A DNA stretch of 64,000 bases from Clostridia bacterium. Lineage in GTDB: Bacteria; Bacillota; Clostridia; Christensenellales; UBA1242. Shown here piece after piece: positions 52,098-58,983 of this stretch (position 1 is its first letter; every line of letters begins with the position of its first letter). A program made the translations under genes and the position numbers. The stretch spans positions 1 to 64,000 of the forward strand of contig JAFUSR010000003.1 of NCBI GenBank assembly GCA_017467585.1. Reading direction: 5' to 3'. The notes beneath the pieces are model-generated. The model ran no database searches. It had not been told where the DNA came from and saw only the letters and a program-made list of their open reading frames with translations.

Positions 52098-53066
52098 TTA
52101 ATTATATTTATAAAATCCTTCACCAGAAGCCTTTCCAAGTTTGCCAGCGTTTACATATTTATCTAACACACGAAGCATTCCATCAAAATTATATGGCATC
52201 ATCATCTTTTTCAGAAGAGGGTCAAACAAGTTAGGAACTTTTTGATATTGCAAAACAATGTTTTTTGCAGTAACAAGACCAACAGTGTCTAAAATTTGAA
52301 ATGGCCCGTGGGGTGCGCCTGTTCCAAGAGTCCATGCTTTGTCGATTGTTTCAGGATCTGCAACGCCATTAGCAACAAGGTCCATAGCACAGAGCAAAAA
52401 TGGAACAAGCATTGAGTTTAACAGATATCCCGCTTTTTCTTCTCTAGCCTCTAGAGGTATCATTCTAATTGCGTCTGCAAATTTAACAACTCTGTCAAAA
52501 TTGTCAGCGGCAGTTTTGTCGTGCCCCATAATTTCTGCAATGTTGTTTTTCCAAATAACATTTGCAAAGTGCATGGCTAAAAACTTTTCTGGCCTGCCTG
52601 TTGCCTTTGCCATTTTAGAAGGCAAAATTGTTGAAGAGTTTGTAACAACAATGGTTTTGTCAGCAAGCAGTGGGGCAATTTGTTTATAAAATGCATTTTT
52701 AATGTCTAGGTTTTCTGTTATTGATTCAATAACAAGGTCTGCATTGGCAAGCGCAATAGGTTGTTCATTAATTATTTTAATATTTTTTGCTGCCAAGTTA
52801 ACCCTTTTTAAACATGCTTCTTTGTTAAAGCCCTTTGCGTCTGAAATTCCACGAGCCCAAGATGCGTCATTTGGCTTTTTGGGATTCATCTCGTCAATAG
52901 TCTTTTCATAAGATTTTTGCAAGTTTTTAATTTTTTTCTTTACATCAGCTTCGGAATCTTCTTTTCTGATTAAAATTGTAACATCAAAACCACAATAGGC
53001 ACTTTGAAAAGCAATTTGACTTCCGAGAATTCCACCGCCGCATACAACAATTTTTTTAAATTCCAT
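52098..53066 (-). CDS. 3-hydroxyacyl-CoA dehydrogenase
   Basis: A 322-residue NAD-dependent enzyme. The NAD site is CGGGILGSQIA (9-19), the catalytic region LAMHFANVIWKNNIAEI (His near residue 160) and the substrate-gating ... GYLLNSMLVPFL are visible. Slightly longer than the 282-residue clostridial Hbd, with an insert near 45-75. It stands alone here, not in a butyrate operon. GGAGA before the ATG. Confidence 0.9.
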   Translation of the reverse strand: MEFKKIVVCGGGILGSQIAFQSAYCGFDVTILIRKEDSEADVKKKIKNLQKSYEKTIDEMNPKKPNDASWARGISDAKGFNKEACLKRVNLAAKNIKIINEQPIALANADLVIESITENLDIKNAFYKQIAPLLADKTIVVTNSSTILPSKMAKATGRPEKFLAMHFANVIWKNNIAEIMGHDKTAADNFDRVVKFADAIRMIPLEAREEKAGYLLNSMLVPFLLCAMDLVANGVADPETIDKAWTLGTGAPHGPFQILDTVGLVTAKNIVLQYQKVPNLFDPLLKKMMMPYNFDGMLRVLDKYVNAGKLGKASGEGFYKYN

Positions 53067-53155
53067 ATGATTTTCTCCGTTTAAATTTACATTTATATAT
53101 TAAATTATTTTTTTAAAAAAGTCTATGAATTTGAGTGCGTTTTAATATTATTTGC

Positions 53156-53185
53156 TTGAAAAAGTGATTTTTTGTGTGCTACACT
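53156..53185 (+). promoter_or_regulatory. SigmaA promoter of rsmA, predicted leaderless
   Basis: TTGAAA at 53156-53161, 18-nt spacer ending in TGC, TACACT at 53180-53185, AAATTT, ATG at 53192: 6-nt gap and no Shine-Dalgarno. Confidence 0.8.
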
Positions 53186-53191
53186 AAATTT

Positions 53192-53992
53192 ATGAAAATT
53201 GAATTTAAGAAAAAATTTGGTCAAAACTTTTTGACCGACACAAACCTGCTTGCCGCAATTGCAAAAGACAGCGAAATTGACAGTCAAACAACAGTTGTTG
53301 AAGTTGGCCCTGGCGCTGGCGCACTCACACGCGAGCTTGCAAAAGTTTCTAAGTGTGTTTATGCGTTTGAAATTGACACCGATTTAAAAGAAATTTTAGA
53401 TGAAAATTTAAAAGGATATAATAATGTAAAAGTTGTCTTTCGTGACTTTTTGAAGATGCCAAACGAAGACTTAAAAGCTGTTGCCGGAACGGGTTTTGCC
53501 GTTGTTGCAAACTTGCCATACTATATCACCAGTCCGCTAATCACCAAGTTTTTGACTTGTGGGCTAGAGCCAAAGAGTTTAACTGTTATGGTTCAAAAAG
53601 AGGTTGGAGAGCGAATTGTTGCAAAGCCTGCAACAAAAGATTATGGCGTTTTGTCGGTTATGGTTCAGCTTTGTGGAATTCCTGAAATAAAAAGGTTTGT
53701 CGGAAGGCAAATGTTCACGCCTGCACCAAACGTAGATAGTTGCATTGTTCATTTGAGCTCTATTAAAACTCCAAAAAACTACGAAAGAATTGTTGAATTT
53801 GTTAAGGGATGTTTTGCTTCAAGACGAAAGACACTTTCAAACAATTTGTCAAAAATGTTCGAAAAAGACGATGTTGCCGACGTTCTTGCTGAGGCAGAAA
53901 TAGATCCAAGTGTCAGGGCAGAAACACTTTCTGCAAAAGAGTTTGAAAAGCTTTTTCAATTATTTGATAAAATCTGTCAAAATCGCTTATAA
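53192..53992 (+). CDS. rsmA: 16S rRNA dimethyladenosine transferase (KsgA)
   Basis: A 266-residue enzyme that dimethylates two adenines near the 3' end of 16S rRNA. KKFGQNFLTD (family start), SAM site VEVGPGAGALTREL, and NLPYYITSP (catalytic) are intact. Start set at 53192; the in-frame upstream ATG at 53174 lies within the promoter. Confidence 0.97.
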   Translation: MKIEFKKKFGQNFLTDTNLLAAIAKDSEIDSQTTVVEVGPGAGALTRELAKVSKCVYAFEIDTDLKEILDENLKGYNNVKVVFRDFLKMPNEDLKAVAGTGFAVVANLPYYITSPLITKFLTCGLEPKSLTVMVQKEVGERIVAKPATKDYGVLSVMVQLCGIPEIKRFVGRQMFTPAPNVDSCIVHLSSIKTPKNYERIVEFVKGCFASRRKTLSNNLSKMFEKDDVADVLAEAEIDPSVRAETLSAKEFEKLFQLFDKICQNRL

Positions 53993-54045
53993 ACTTAATT
54001 TAAAACGCAAAAGATAAAAATTTAAACTTTGATATATTATGCCAT

Positions 54046-54735
54046 ATGGAATATCAAAGTTTTTTTATGATTTTAAAAGAATATAAAGTTGAAGGTGGAA
54101 AGTTTTTAAGCATAAATCCACTTTCTGCAAAGGGCTATGTTATGGTCAAAAAAGAAGGAACAAACTATTTTTTGGTTGTGCAACTTCAGACTGCAGCAAA
54201 AACAGCGTTTGCTGTTTGTGGTGAACACATAACAAAAATAGAACTCTCAGGTTCGACCACAAAAGTGGGGCTAGACTATGAGGTTGACATTTCAAAATTA
54301 GTGATAATTGTGCCAGAATTATCGCTGTTTGCAACCAAAACCAACACAGACAATTGTGACAGGGCAATAAAGATGATAAATTCTAACACAAGTTCGCAAA
54401 AGACCATGTTTCAAAAAGTGTTTGGCGAGGTATATGATACTTATTTTTATGACACAATAAAGCAAAAACTCTCAAAACTTTTCGAACTCGGAACACGTGC
54501 TTCAGAGTTTGAAATTTTTGGAGGAAAGTGGGTTAAAATTTGTTATAAAGGTCAACAAAAAATATTTGGGGTAATATTTAAAAACCATTTTGCTTATGCT
54601 GTTGCAGTGGGCGAAGAGAGTGACGAATTTTCTCAAGAAAATGGCTATGTTGTTGGTGGCAAGACTTATAACATTGTGTTTATGAGTGCCGCCGATGGCA
54701 AAAACATGGGTAAAATTGATAGTAATTTGTGTTAA
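54046..54735 (+). CDS. Unknown soluble protein
   Basis: A 229-residue protein of beta-strand and helix mix with no membrane segment or known motif. Conserved-looking features: a C-terminal GYVVGGKTYNIVFMSAAD and several KxFG turns. No Shine-Dalgarno before the ATG; a TATATT box ends 7 nt upstream, so it may also be leaderless, though without a clear -35. Family not recognised. Confidence 0.65.
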   Translation: MEYQSFFMILKEYKVEGGKFLSINPLSAKGYVMVKKEGTNYFLVVQLQTAAKTAFAVCGEHITKIELSGSTTKVGLDYEVDISKLVIIVPELSLFATKTNTDNCDRAIKMINSNTSSQKTMFQKVFGEVYDTYFYDTIKQKLSKLFELGTRASEFEIFGGKWVKICYKGQQKIFGVIFKNHFAYAVAVGEESDEFSQENGYVVGGKTYNIVFMSAADGKNMGKIDSNLC

Positions 54736-54738
54736 CTG

Positions 54739-54768
54739 TTGACAAAATCGAAGACGATATTGTATATT
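54739..54768 (+). promoter_or_regulatory. SigmaA-type promoter of the lipoprotein gene
   Basis: TTGACA at 54739-54744, 18-nt spacer, TATATT at 54763-54768. The leader then holds an AT-only hairpin before the TAGGAA site. Confidence 0.75.
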
Positions 54769-54812
54769 ATTATTTGTTAAAATAATATTAAAAGCATAAA
54801 TAGGAAACATTC

Positions 54813-56303
54813 ATGAAAAAATTTTTACTTAGCATATTTAGCATTTGCCTTTGCGCAGTTTGTGCGTTTGGTCTTGTTGCGTGCGGTCAAAAGCCAGCAA
54901 GCGCAACTTCAACCGACACCACAAAAGTTGTAGCAAACGGCGGAATTTCAACAATCTACAACGGAGAACTTTATTTCACAAACGGAACTGCCGAAAACAA
55001 TGGCACTCACAATGGGGGAACCCTTGGAAGTGTCTATAAAGTTGCCATTTCAGAAGACGGCACAATTGCGTCAGACGCCAAATACACAAAAGTTGTTGAC
55101 GCACTTGTCGGTCAAAAAAATGGTTCAATCTTTATCTTTGGTGACTATCTTTACTACACAGCTCCAAGCACTGGCAAAAACAAAAATGGCGAAGTTCAAT
55201 ATAACCGCACAAAGTTTTTGAGAAAAGACCTTGTTAATGGTGGCACGCAAGAACTTTATGCAACAGCACTTAGCGATTCTAGCGAAACAATTTCTTACGC
55301 TTATTATAAGTTTGGAACAGATAATTCTCGTTTGGCACTTGTTGTATATGAAAAAACAAGTGCAACACTTAAGAGCTTTGAAATTACAACTGGAGCAAGT
55401 TTGCTATTCTCTAAATCAAATGTAACATCAGCTGTTATGAGTGAAAAATATGGCGTTTCTGAAACAGATTCAGCTGAAAGATATATTTTCTATACTATGG
55501 CTGCTGAAGAAAATGCTCTTGACACAAACACAAACAGAGTGTTTAGAATAGACGCAGAAGGCTTAAGAAATGATGTTATCAGTGATTCTGCAAGTTTGAG
55601 TTTGCTTGCAATTCGAGGCCAAAAATTGCTCTTAACCGCAACATTTGACAGTGCAACATATGTTTATGCTTATCCAGTTACTGCAACCACAACAAAAGCA
55701 GATATTCAAGTTGCTGATGCAAACAACAGCAAAAACCCAAACCCACTTGCATATAAATATTTAATTAGTTACAAAACCTACGAAGATGTTATCTTTGTGG
55801 AAGATGGTGATAACATTTCACTTTTGTTCTTAGACGGAACCAACATTAGATATATCACTTACGCAAACGGAACACTTCAAAAAGATATTGTTATTTATAG
55901 CTTTGCTTCAACGCCAACCGCTGAATTCGTTGGCCTATACACAGAAGATGGTGTAGATGGCAACACATATTTGACTTATCTTCAAACAGAGAGCAGCAAG
56001 AACTATTTGTATCGTCTTCGTGTTAACTTTGCAGACCAAGCAGAAGTTGACGCTGAAAGACCAGAACCAACAAAACTTTCAACAACTTCTTTTGAACTTG
56101 CATCAAACTTGCTTGCACCAGAACTTGTTGGAGATTATGTTTATGCCTTTGCTAAAGATGACGACAGCAACACACTTATGTATCGCGCAAATATTTACAC
56201 ACCAAAAGAACTCAACGATAAAAAGCCTGCAGAAGAACAAGAAACCGACGAAAGCAAGCTTAAAATAACAACCGCCGAACTTGTTGGTGGAACAAAAATT
56301 TAA
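54813..56303 (+). CDS. Lipoprotein with beta-propeller-like repeats (DUF5050-like)
   Basis: A 496-residue lipoprotein: signal peptide and lipobox GLVACG (Cys24), followed by repeated YFTNG / YLYYTAP / YIFYTMA-type strands typical of propeller or DUF5050 surface proteins. The C-terminus is acidic (EEQETDESK). Function unknown; extracytoplasmic sensing or binding is possible. Own promoter and terminator, so a single-gene unit. Confidence 0.8.
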   Translation: MKKFLLSIFSICLCAVCAFGLVACGQKPASATSTDTTKVVANGGISTIYNGELYFTNGTAENNGTHNGGTLGSVYKVAISEDGTIASDAKYTKVVDALVGQKNGSIFIFGDYLYYTAPSTGKNKNGEVQYNRTKFLRKDLVNGGTQELYATALSDSSETISYAYYKFGTDNSRLALVVYEKTSATLKSFEITTGASLLFSKSNVTSAVMSEKYGVSETDSAERYIFYTMAAEENALDTNTNRVFRIDAEGLRNDVISDSASLSLLAIRGQKLLLTATFDSATYVYAYPVTATTTKADIQVADANNSKNPNPLAYKYLISYKTYEDVIFVEDGDNISLLFLDGTNIRYITYANGTLQKDIVIYSFASTPTAEFVGLYTEDGVDGNTYLTYLQTESSKNYLYRLRVNFADQAEVDAERPEPTKLSTTSFELASNLLAPELVGDYVYAFAKDDDSNTLMYRANIYTPKELNDKKPAEEQETDESKLKITTAELVGGTKI

Positions 56304-56310
56304 AAATAAA

Positions 56311-56340
56311 AAACCATGCGAATTGCATGGTTTTTTTTGA
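56311..56340. terminator. Bidirectional Rho-independent terminator
   Basis: AAACCATGC / GCATGGTTT stem between convergent genes. Confidence 0.85.
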
Positions 56341-56349
56341 TTGGTTTTT

Positions 56350-56877
56350 TTAGTCTATCAAAATGTCATAAATGCTGGCGTAAACCTCGCTTGCTTTTTC
56401 TTCCCAGCGCTTGTTAATTTGCTTGGCAACAGCGCGGTTTGCAACATTTAGTTTTAGTTCAAGTTTAGAGCCAAGAGGGTCTACAATTTTAACAACAACG
56501 GTGTAGGTTCCGTCGGCATTTTTGTAATAGTCTTTGTCATATTCTTGACGGCGGCGATAGTTGAGTCTGTTTTCTTTGATAAACGCCAAAATTTCTTCTC
56601 TTAAGCTGGTTGGAATTTTAGTGAAGAAATAGCTTAGGCAAGACCTGCCATCGGCGGTTATAGAATAATATTTTTCCTTTTCGTTTCCAGTTTCAAGAAC
56701 AAATCCGGTTTCAATGAGGTCTGCCAAAACTTCTTTGCAGGTGATATAACTTATCCAGTTTCTATCTTCTCTGCAACAGATGTCGATTATAGACTTTTCT
56801 GTAAGCGGAATTTCCATGTTGTCGAATATGTAAAGCAAAACAAGTTTGCTAATGGTTGTGTTGTTAGATGTGTCCAT
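56350..56877 (-). CDS. DUF4364 family protein, winged-helix-like regulator
   Basis: A 175-residue protein with an N-terminal winged-helix pattern (KLVLLYIFDNMEIPLTEKSIIDICC) and the later YYSITADGRSCLSYF typical of DUF4364, a Firmicutes family of putative transcription regulators. Start at ATG 56877 (AAGGAG 7 nt upstream); a TTG one codon earlier is too close to the site. Confidence 0.85.
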   Translation of the reverse strand: MDTSNNTTISKLVLLYIFDNMEIPLTEKSIIDICCREDRNWISYITCKEVLADLIETGFVLETGNEKEKYYSITADGRSCLSYFFTKIPTSLREEILAFIKENRLNYRRRQEYDKDYYKNADGTYTVVVKIVDPLGSKLELKLNVANRAVAKQINKRWEEKASEVYASIYDILID

Positions 56878-56906
56878 CAAAAAGCTCCTTTTTGTTTACA
56901 TTTTTA

Positions 56907-56935
56907 AGTATATCATATAAACACATAAAAGTGAA
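56907..56935 (-). promoter_or_regulatory. SigmaA-type promoter with extended -10
   Basis: On the minus strand TTCACT, 17-nt spacer ending in TGA, TATACT. Confidence 0.6.
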
Positions 56936-56998
56936 TAATTTTATGGCATAATTTGTCTTAATTTTTGCAAAAAACGAAAAACAATAGGCTGTTTTTGT

Positions 56999-57027
56999 TT
57001 GCGACTTTAGTGGCCATGTGCTAAAAT
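56999..57027 (+). promoter_or_regulatory. SigmaA-type promoter
   Basis: TTGCGA at 56999-57004, 17-nt spacer, TAAAAT at 57022-57027; ATAGGAGA follows before the ATG at 57050. Confidence 0.65.
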
Positions 57028-57049
57028 TATTGCATAGGAGAATCCCTAT

Positions 57050-57757
57050 ATGTACGCAAAAGAAGATATAGAAGAATTTATTGTTGCATGCGACAATATG
57101 ATTAACAGCAAATTTATTTTGGTAGACAAGCGCATAGGTGAGGTGCTAAAGTCTGTTGCAACAACAAAACCTGTCTATAATGCAATTGCTGAAAACATGA
57201 TTAATTTTAATTTTAATGGTGCGTGGACGGCAGCAACAAGCAAAAATGGCGAGATTTATGTTCCAGAAGACAAATTAATTGGCTTCGTTTTTTGCATGCT
57301 TAAGGCAATAAACGATGGCAAAATTAACATAAATGAGCTTCTTGTTAAACACTTTCCATCTGGAGACGAAAAGAGAAGCAGTTATGCCATTTTTTGCGAA
57401 ACAACAATTTTGCCTTTCAAACAGCAACTGATAGAAAAATTATGTTCAGAACAAAAGCTTGCAAAACCTGAAAAGAAATCAGAACAAAAAACAGAAAACT
57501 TAGACCTGCAAATATCAGAAAGACTTTTGTTTTTAGCTAAGGACGCAAAAACTTATGCGGCCGGACTAAGAAGAATAAAGGCATGCCCAATAACAAAACA
57601 AGAATATTTAGACCTTTTGAATTTGCTAATTTTGGCAATTGACAGTGGAGACCACAAATATATTAAAGTTTTAACACAAACATTAATTGCTTTATCTGGC
57701 AAAGACAAAGAATTAAAGCAGAGACTTGGCGGAATAATTGAATTGATAAAGGAGTAG
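57050..57757 (+). CDS. Unknown helical protein
   Basis: A 235-residue soluble protein, mostly helical, in two halves joined by a Lys/Glu-rich linker (about 143-155). The N-terminal half has a compact FIVACDNMINSKFILVDKRI start. No motif recognised. AGGAGA site; 4 nt before the next gene, with which it forms a two-gene unit upstream of tRNA-Glu. Confidence 0.7.
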   Translation: MYAKEDIEEFIVACDNMINSKFILVDKRIGEVLKSVATTKPVYNAIAENMINFNFNGAWTAATSKNGEIYVPEDKLIGFVFCMLKAINDGKININELLVKHFPSGDEKRSSYAIFCETTILPFKQQLIEKLCSEQKLAKPEKKSEQKTENLDLQISERLLFLAKDAKTYAAGLRRIKACPITKQEYLDLLNLLILAIDSGDHKYIKVLTQTLIALSGKDKELKQRLGGIIELIKE

Positions 57758-57761
57758 GCAT

Positions 57762-58124
57762 ATGGCAGATTTAGACTTTGCTGAAAAAATACGCGAACTC
57801 GACAAGCAATATGATTTTGTCAACGAGTGCTGGGGAAAAGAAGTTGCCGATTTGATTGGCACGGGAATTGACGTCAACTCTAAAAAGTATGAAAAAGAAT
57901 TGAAGAAAATCAACAAAAAATATGCCGATTTAGCTTCAGACATTTTGCTGATTCGAGATGAATATTATGAAAAGCTGGTTAAGCAACGAACAGAAGAAAT
58001 GGAGCAAGAATTTCAAGAGCCAGAGGAAAAAAAGAAAAAGAAGGGCGAACTGGACGAAAACGGCAGACCAATCGGAAAAAAATGGGTTAATGGCGAGTGG
58101 GTTGATGTTGATATTAAAGATTAA
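57762..58124 (+). CDS. Small coiled-coil protein with KKWVNGEWV tail, unknown
   Basis: A 120-residue hydrophilic protein. Residues 1-90 are charged helix (KKYEKELKKINKKYADLASDIL); then a Glu/Lys tract and a C-terminal GRPIGKKWVNGEWVDV. AAAGGAG before the ATG, only 4 nt after the previous stop. No family recognised. Confidence 0.7.
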   Translation: MADLDFAEKIRELDKQYDFVNECWGKEVADLIGTGIDVNSKKYEKELKKINKKYADLASDILLIRDEYYEKLVKQRTEEMEQEFQEPEEKKKKKGELDENGRPIGKKWVNGEWVDVDIKD

Positions 58125-58132
58125 AATAATGC

Positions 58133-58161
58133 TTGCAAAAACCAAATAGTTGTGTTACAAT
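58133..58161 (+). promoter_or_regulatory. SigmaA-type promoter of tRNA-Glu
   Basis: TTGCAA at 58133-58138, 17-nt spacer, TACAAT at 58156-58161, upstream of the tRNA at 58179. Confidence 0.8.
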
Positions 58162-58178
58162 ATGCAAGCATGGTTCAT

Positions 58179-58253
58179 GGCACCATAGTCTAGCGGCTAG
58201 GACATTCGCCTCTCACGTGAAAGACCGGAGTTCGATTCTCCGTGGTGCTACCA
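58179..58253 (+). tRNA. tRNA-Glu, anticodon CTC
   Basis: A 75-nt cloverleaf: acceptor GGCACCA / TGGTGCT (first pair G-T), anticodon stem TTCGC / GTGAA around CTCTCAC (CTC, reads GAG), T-arm CGGAG / CTCCG with TTCGATT, encoded CCA. Its 3' 19 nt are repeated 152 nt downstream. Confidence 0.95.
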
Positions 58254-58289
58254 AAACAAAAAAGGCCCTTGCGGTCTTTTTTTGTTTTG
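58250..58289 (+). terminator. Terminator after tRNA-Glu, copy 1
   Basis: CAAAACAAAAAAGGCC / GGTCTTTTTTTGTTTTG hairpin. Confidence 0.75.
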
Positions 58290-58401
58290 AAAGAACTAGG
58301 CAAGAGAACCAAACTGGAGCGCAGAGACGAGTTCGTTCAGCCGAGGCACGGCATGTGCCGAACGCCACGCAGTGCAAAGCACAAGTATTCTCCGTGGTGC
58401 T

Positions 58402-58440
58402 ACCAAAACAAAAAAGGCCCTTGCGGTCTTTTTTGTTTTG
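58402..58440 (+). terminator. Terminator, copy 2
   Basis: Same hairpin as copy 1 with one T fewer; no complete tRNA precedes it. Confidence 0.65.
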
Positions 58441-58501
58441 AAAGAACTAGGTAAGAGAACCAAACTGGAGCGTAGAGACGAGTTCGCTCAGCCGAGGCAC
58501 G

Positions 58502-58626
58502 CAAACCGGACTTCACACGTTAATGCTAAAATGTATAAAAATGGAATTTTTTAGTCAATTTTTACAAAGCCGTTAATTAAATTAACAAAAAAAATAAAAA
58601 TTTTGCCAAAACTTTTAGTAAACTTA
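58502..58626. other. AT-rich gene-free stretch with an inverted repeat
   Basis: The gene-free region 58254-58695 holds the duplication, this AT-rich part, a promoter and an operator-like site. Here only the palindrome GTTAATTAAATTAAC (58572-58586) is notable, about 40 nt upstream of the -35 box; nothing coding is seen. Confidence 0.5.
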
Positions 58627-58655
58627 TTGACAAATTAACATTATGGTTATATATT
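58627..58655 (+). promoter_or_regulatory. SigmaA promoter of the csoR-like gene and comEC
   Basis: TTGACA at 58627-58632, 17-nt spacer, TATATT at 58650-58655; transcript start near 58662. Confidence 0.8.
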
Positions 58656-58668
58656 ATATGCAATGGGA

Positions 58669-58686
58669 AATACCTGTCAGGGTATT
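58669..58686. promoter_or_regulatory. CsoR-type operator-like inverted repeat
   Basis: AATACCTGTCAGGGTATT: arms AATACC and GGTATT around 6 nt, just downstream of the predicted transcript start. TACC-N6-GGTA resembles operators of CsoR-family repressors; the next gene encodes such a protein, so autoregulation is likely (inference). Confidence 0.6.
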
Positions 58687-58695
58687 AAGGAAATT

Positions 58696-58983
58696 ATGAC
58701 TAAAAAAAATCAAACAAAAATTGCAGAAACAACACCAGAAAAAAAGGCTATGCTTAACCGTTTAAGCAGAATCGTTGGTCAAATTAATGGTGTCAAAAAA
58801 ATGATAGAAGAAGACAGAGATTGTGGTGATGTTTTAATTCAAATGATGGCTATATCAAGTTCAATAAAATCAACACAACGCTCTATTTTTGAAAATAATT
58901 TTTCAAACGATTTAGTTGAAAGAATTAAAAACGGAGATAAGTCTGCAGTTGACGAATTGTCAGAACTTTTAAAGAGAATTTAA
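58696..58983 (+). CDS. CsoR/FrmR-family (DUF156) transcription repressor with reduced metal site
   Basis: A 95-residue four-helix regulator. LNRLSRIVGQINGVKKMIEEDRDCGDVLIQ is the family signature. Of the Cys-His-Cys copper ligands only Cys43 is kept; at the +25 and +29 positions stand Asn68 and Asp72. Start chosen at 58696 (AAGGAA site), since the in-frame ATG at 58663 would place the operator inside the gene. The stop overlaps the comEC start (TAATG). Confidence 0.9.
   Translation: MTKKNQTKIAETTPEKKAMLNRLSRIVGQINGVKKMIEEDRDCGDVLIQMMAISSSIKSTQRSIFENNFSNDLVERIKNGDKSAVDELSELLKRI

Larger units (their letters stand above)
58235..58501 (+). repeat. Direct duplication of tRNA-Glu 3' end plus flank (two copies)
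   Basis: Copy 1 at 58235-58350 and copy 2 at 58387-58501, about 115 bp, differing at three bases and one T in a run. Each starts within the tRNA T-loop (ATTCTCCGTGGTGCTACCA), then has a terminator hairpin, then a GC-richer tract (GAGCGCAGAGACGAGTTCG...). Copy 1 is followed by a 36-nt stretch with hairpins GGCAC/GTGCC and GTGC-AAA-GCAC that copy 2 lacks. No protein or integrase gene lies within. The base composition is unlike the AT-rich surroundings. Confidence 0.85.

Noticed and set aside
58388-58405. A second tRNA after tRNA-Glu
   Set aside because: Only the 3' T-arm strand and acceptor strand are repeated; the D-arm and anticodon arm are missing.
58133-58554. Open frames of 60-102 codons across tRNA-Glu and its repeat
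   Set aside because: They run through the tRNA and the duplicated non-coding tract; their similarity to each other comes from the DNA repeat, and no ribosome binding sites are present.
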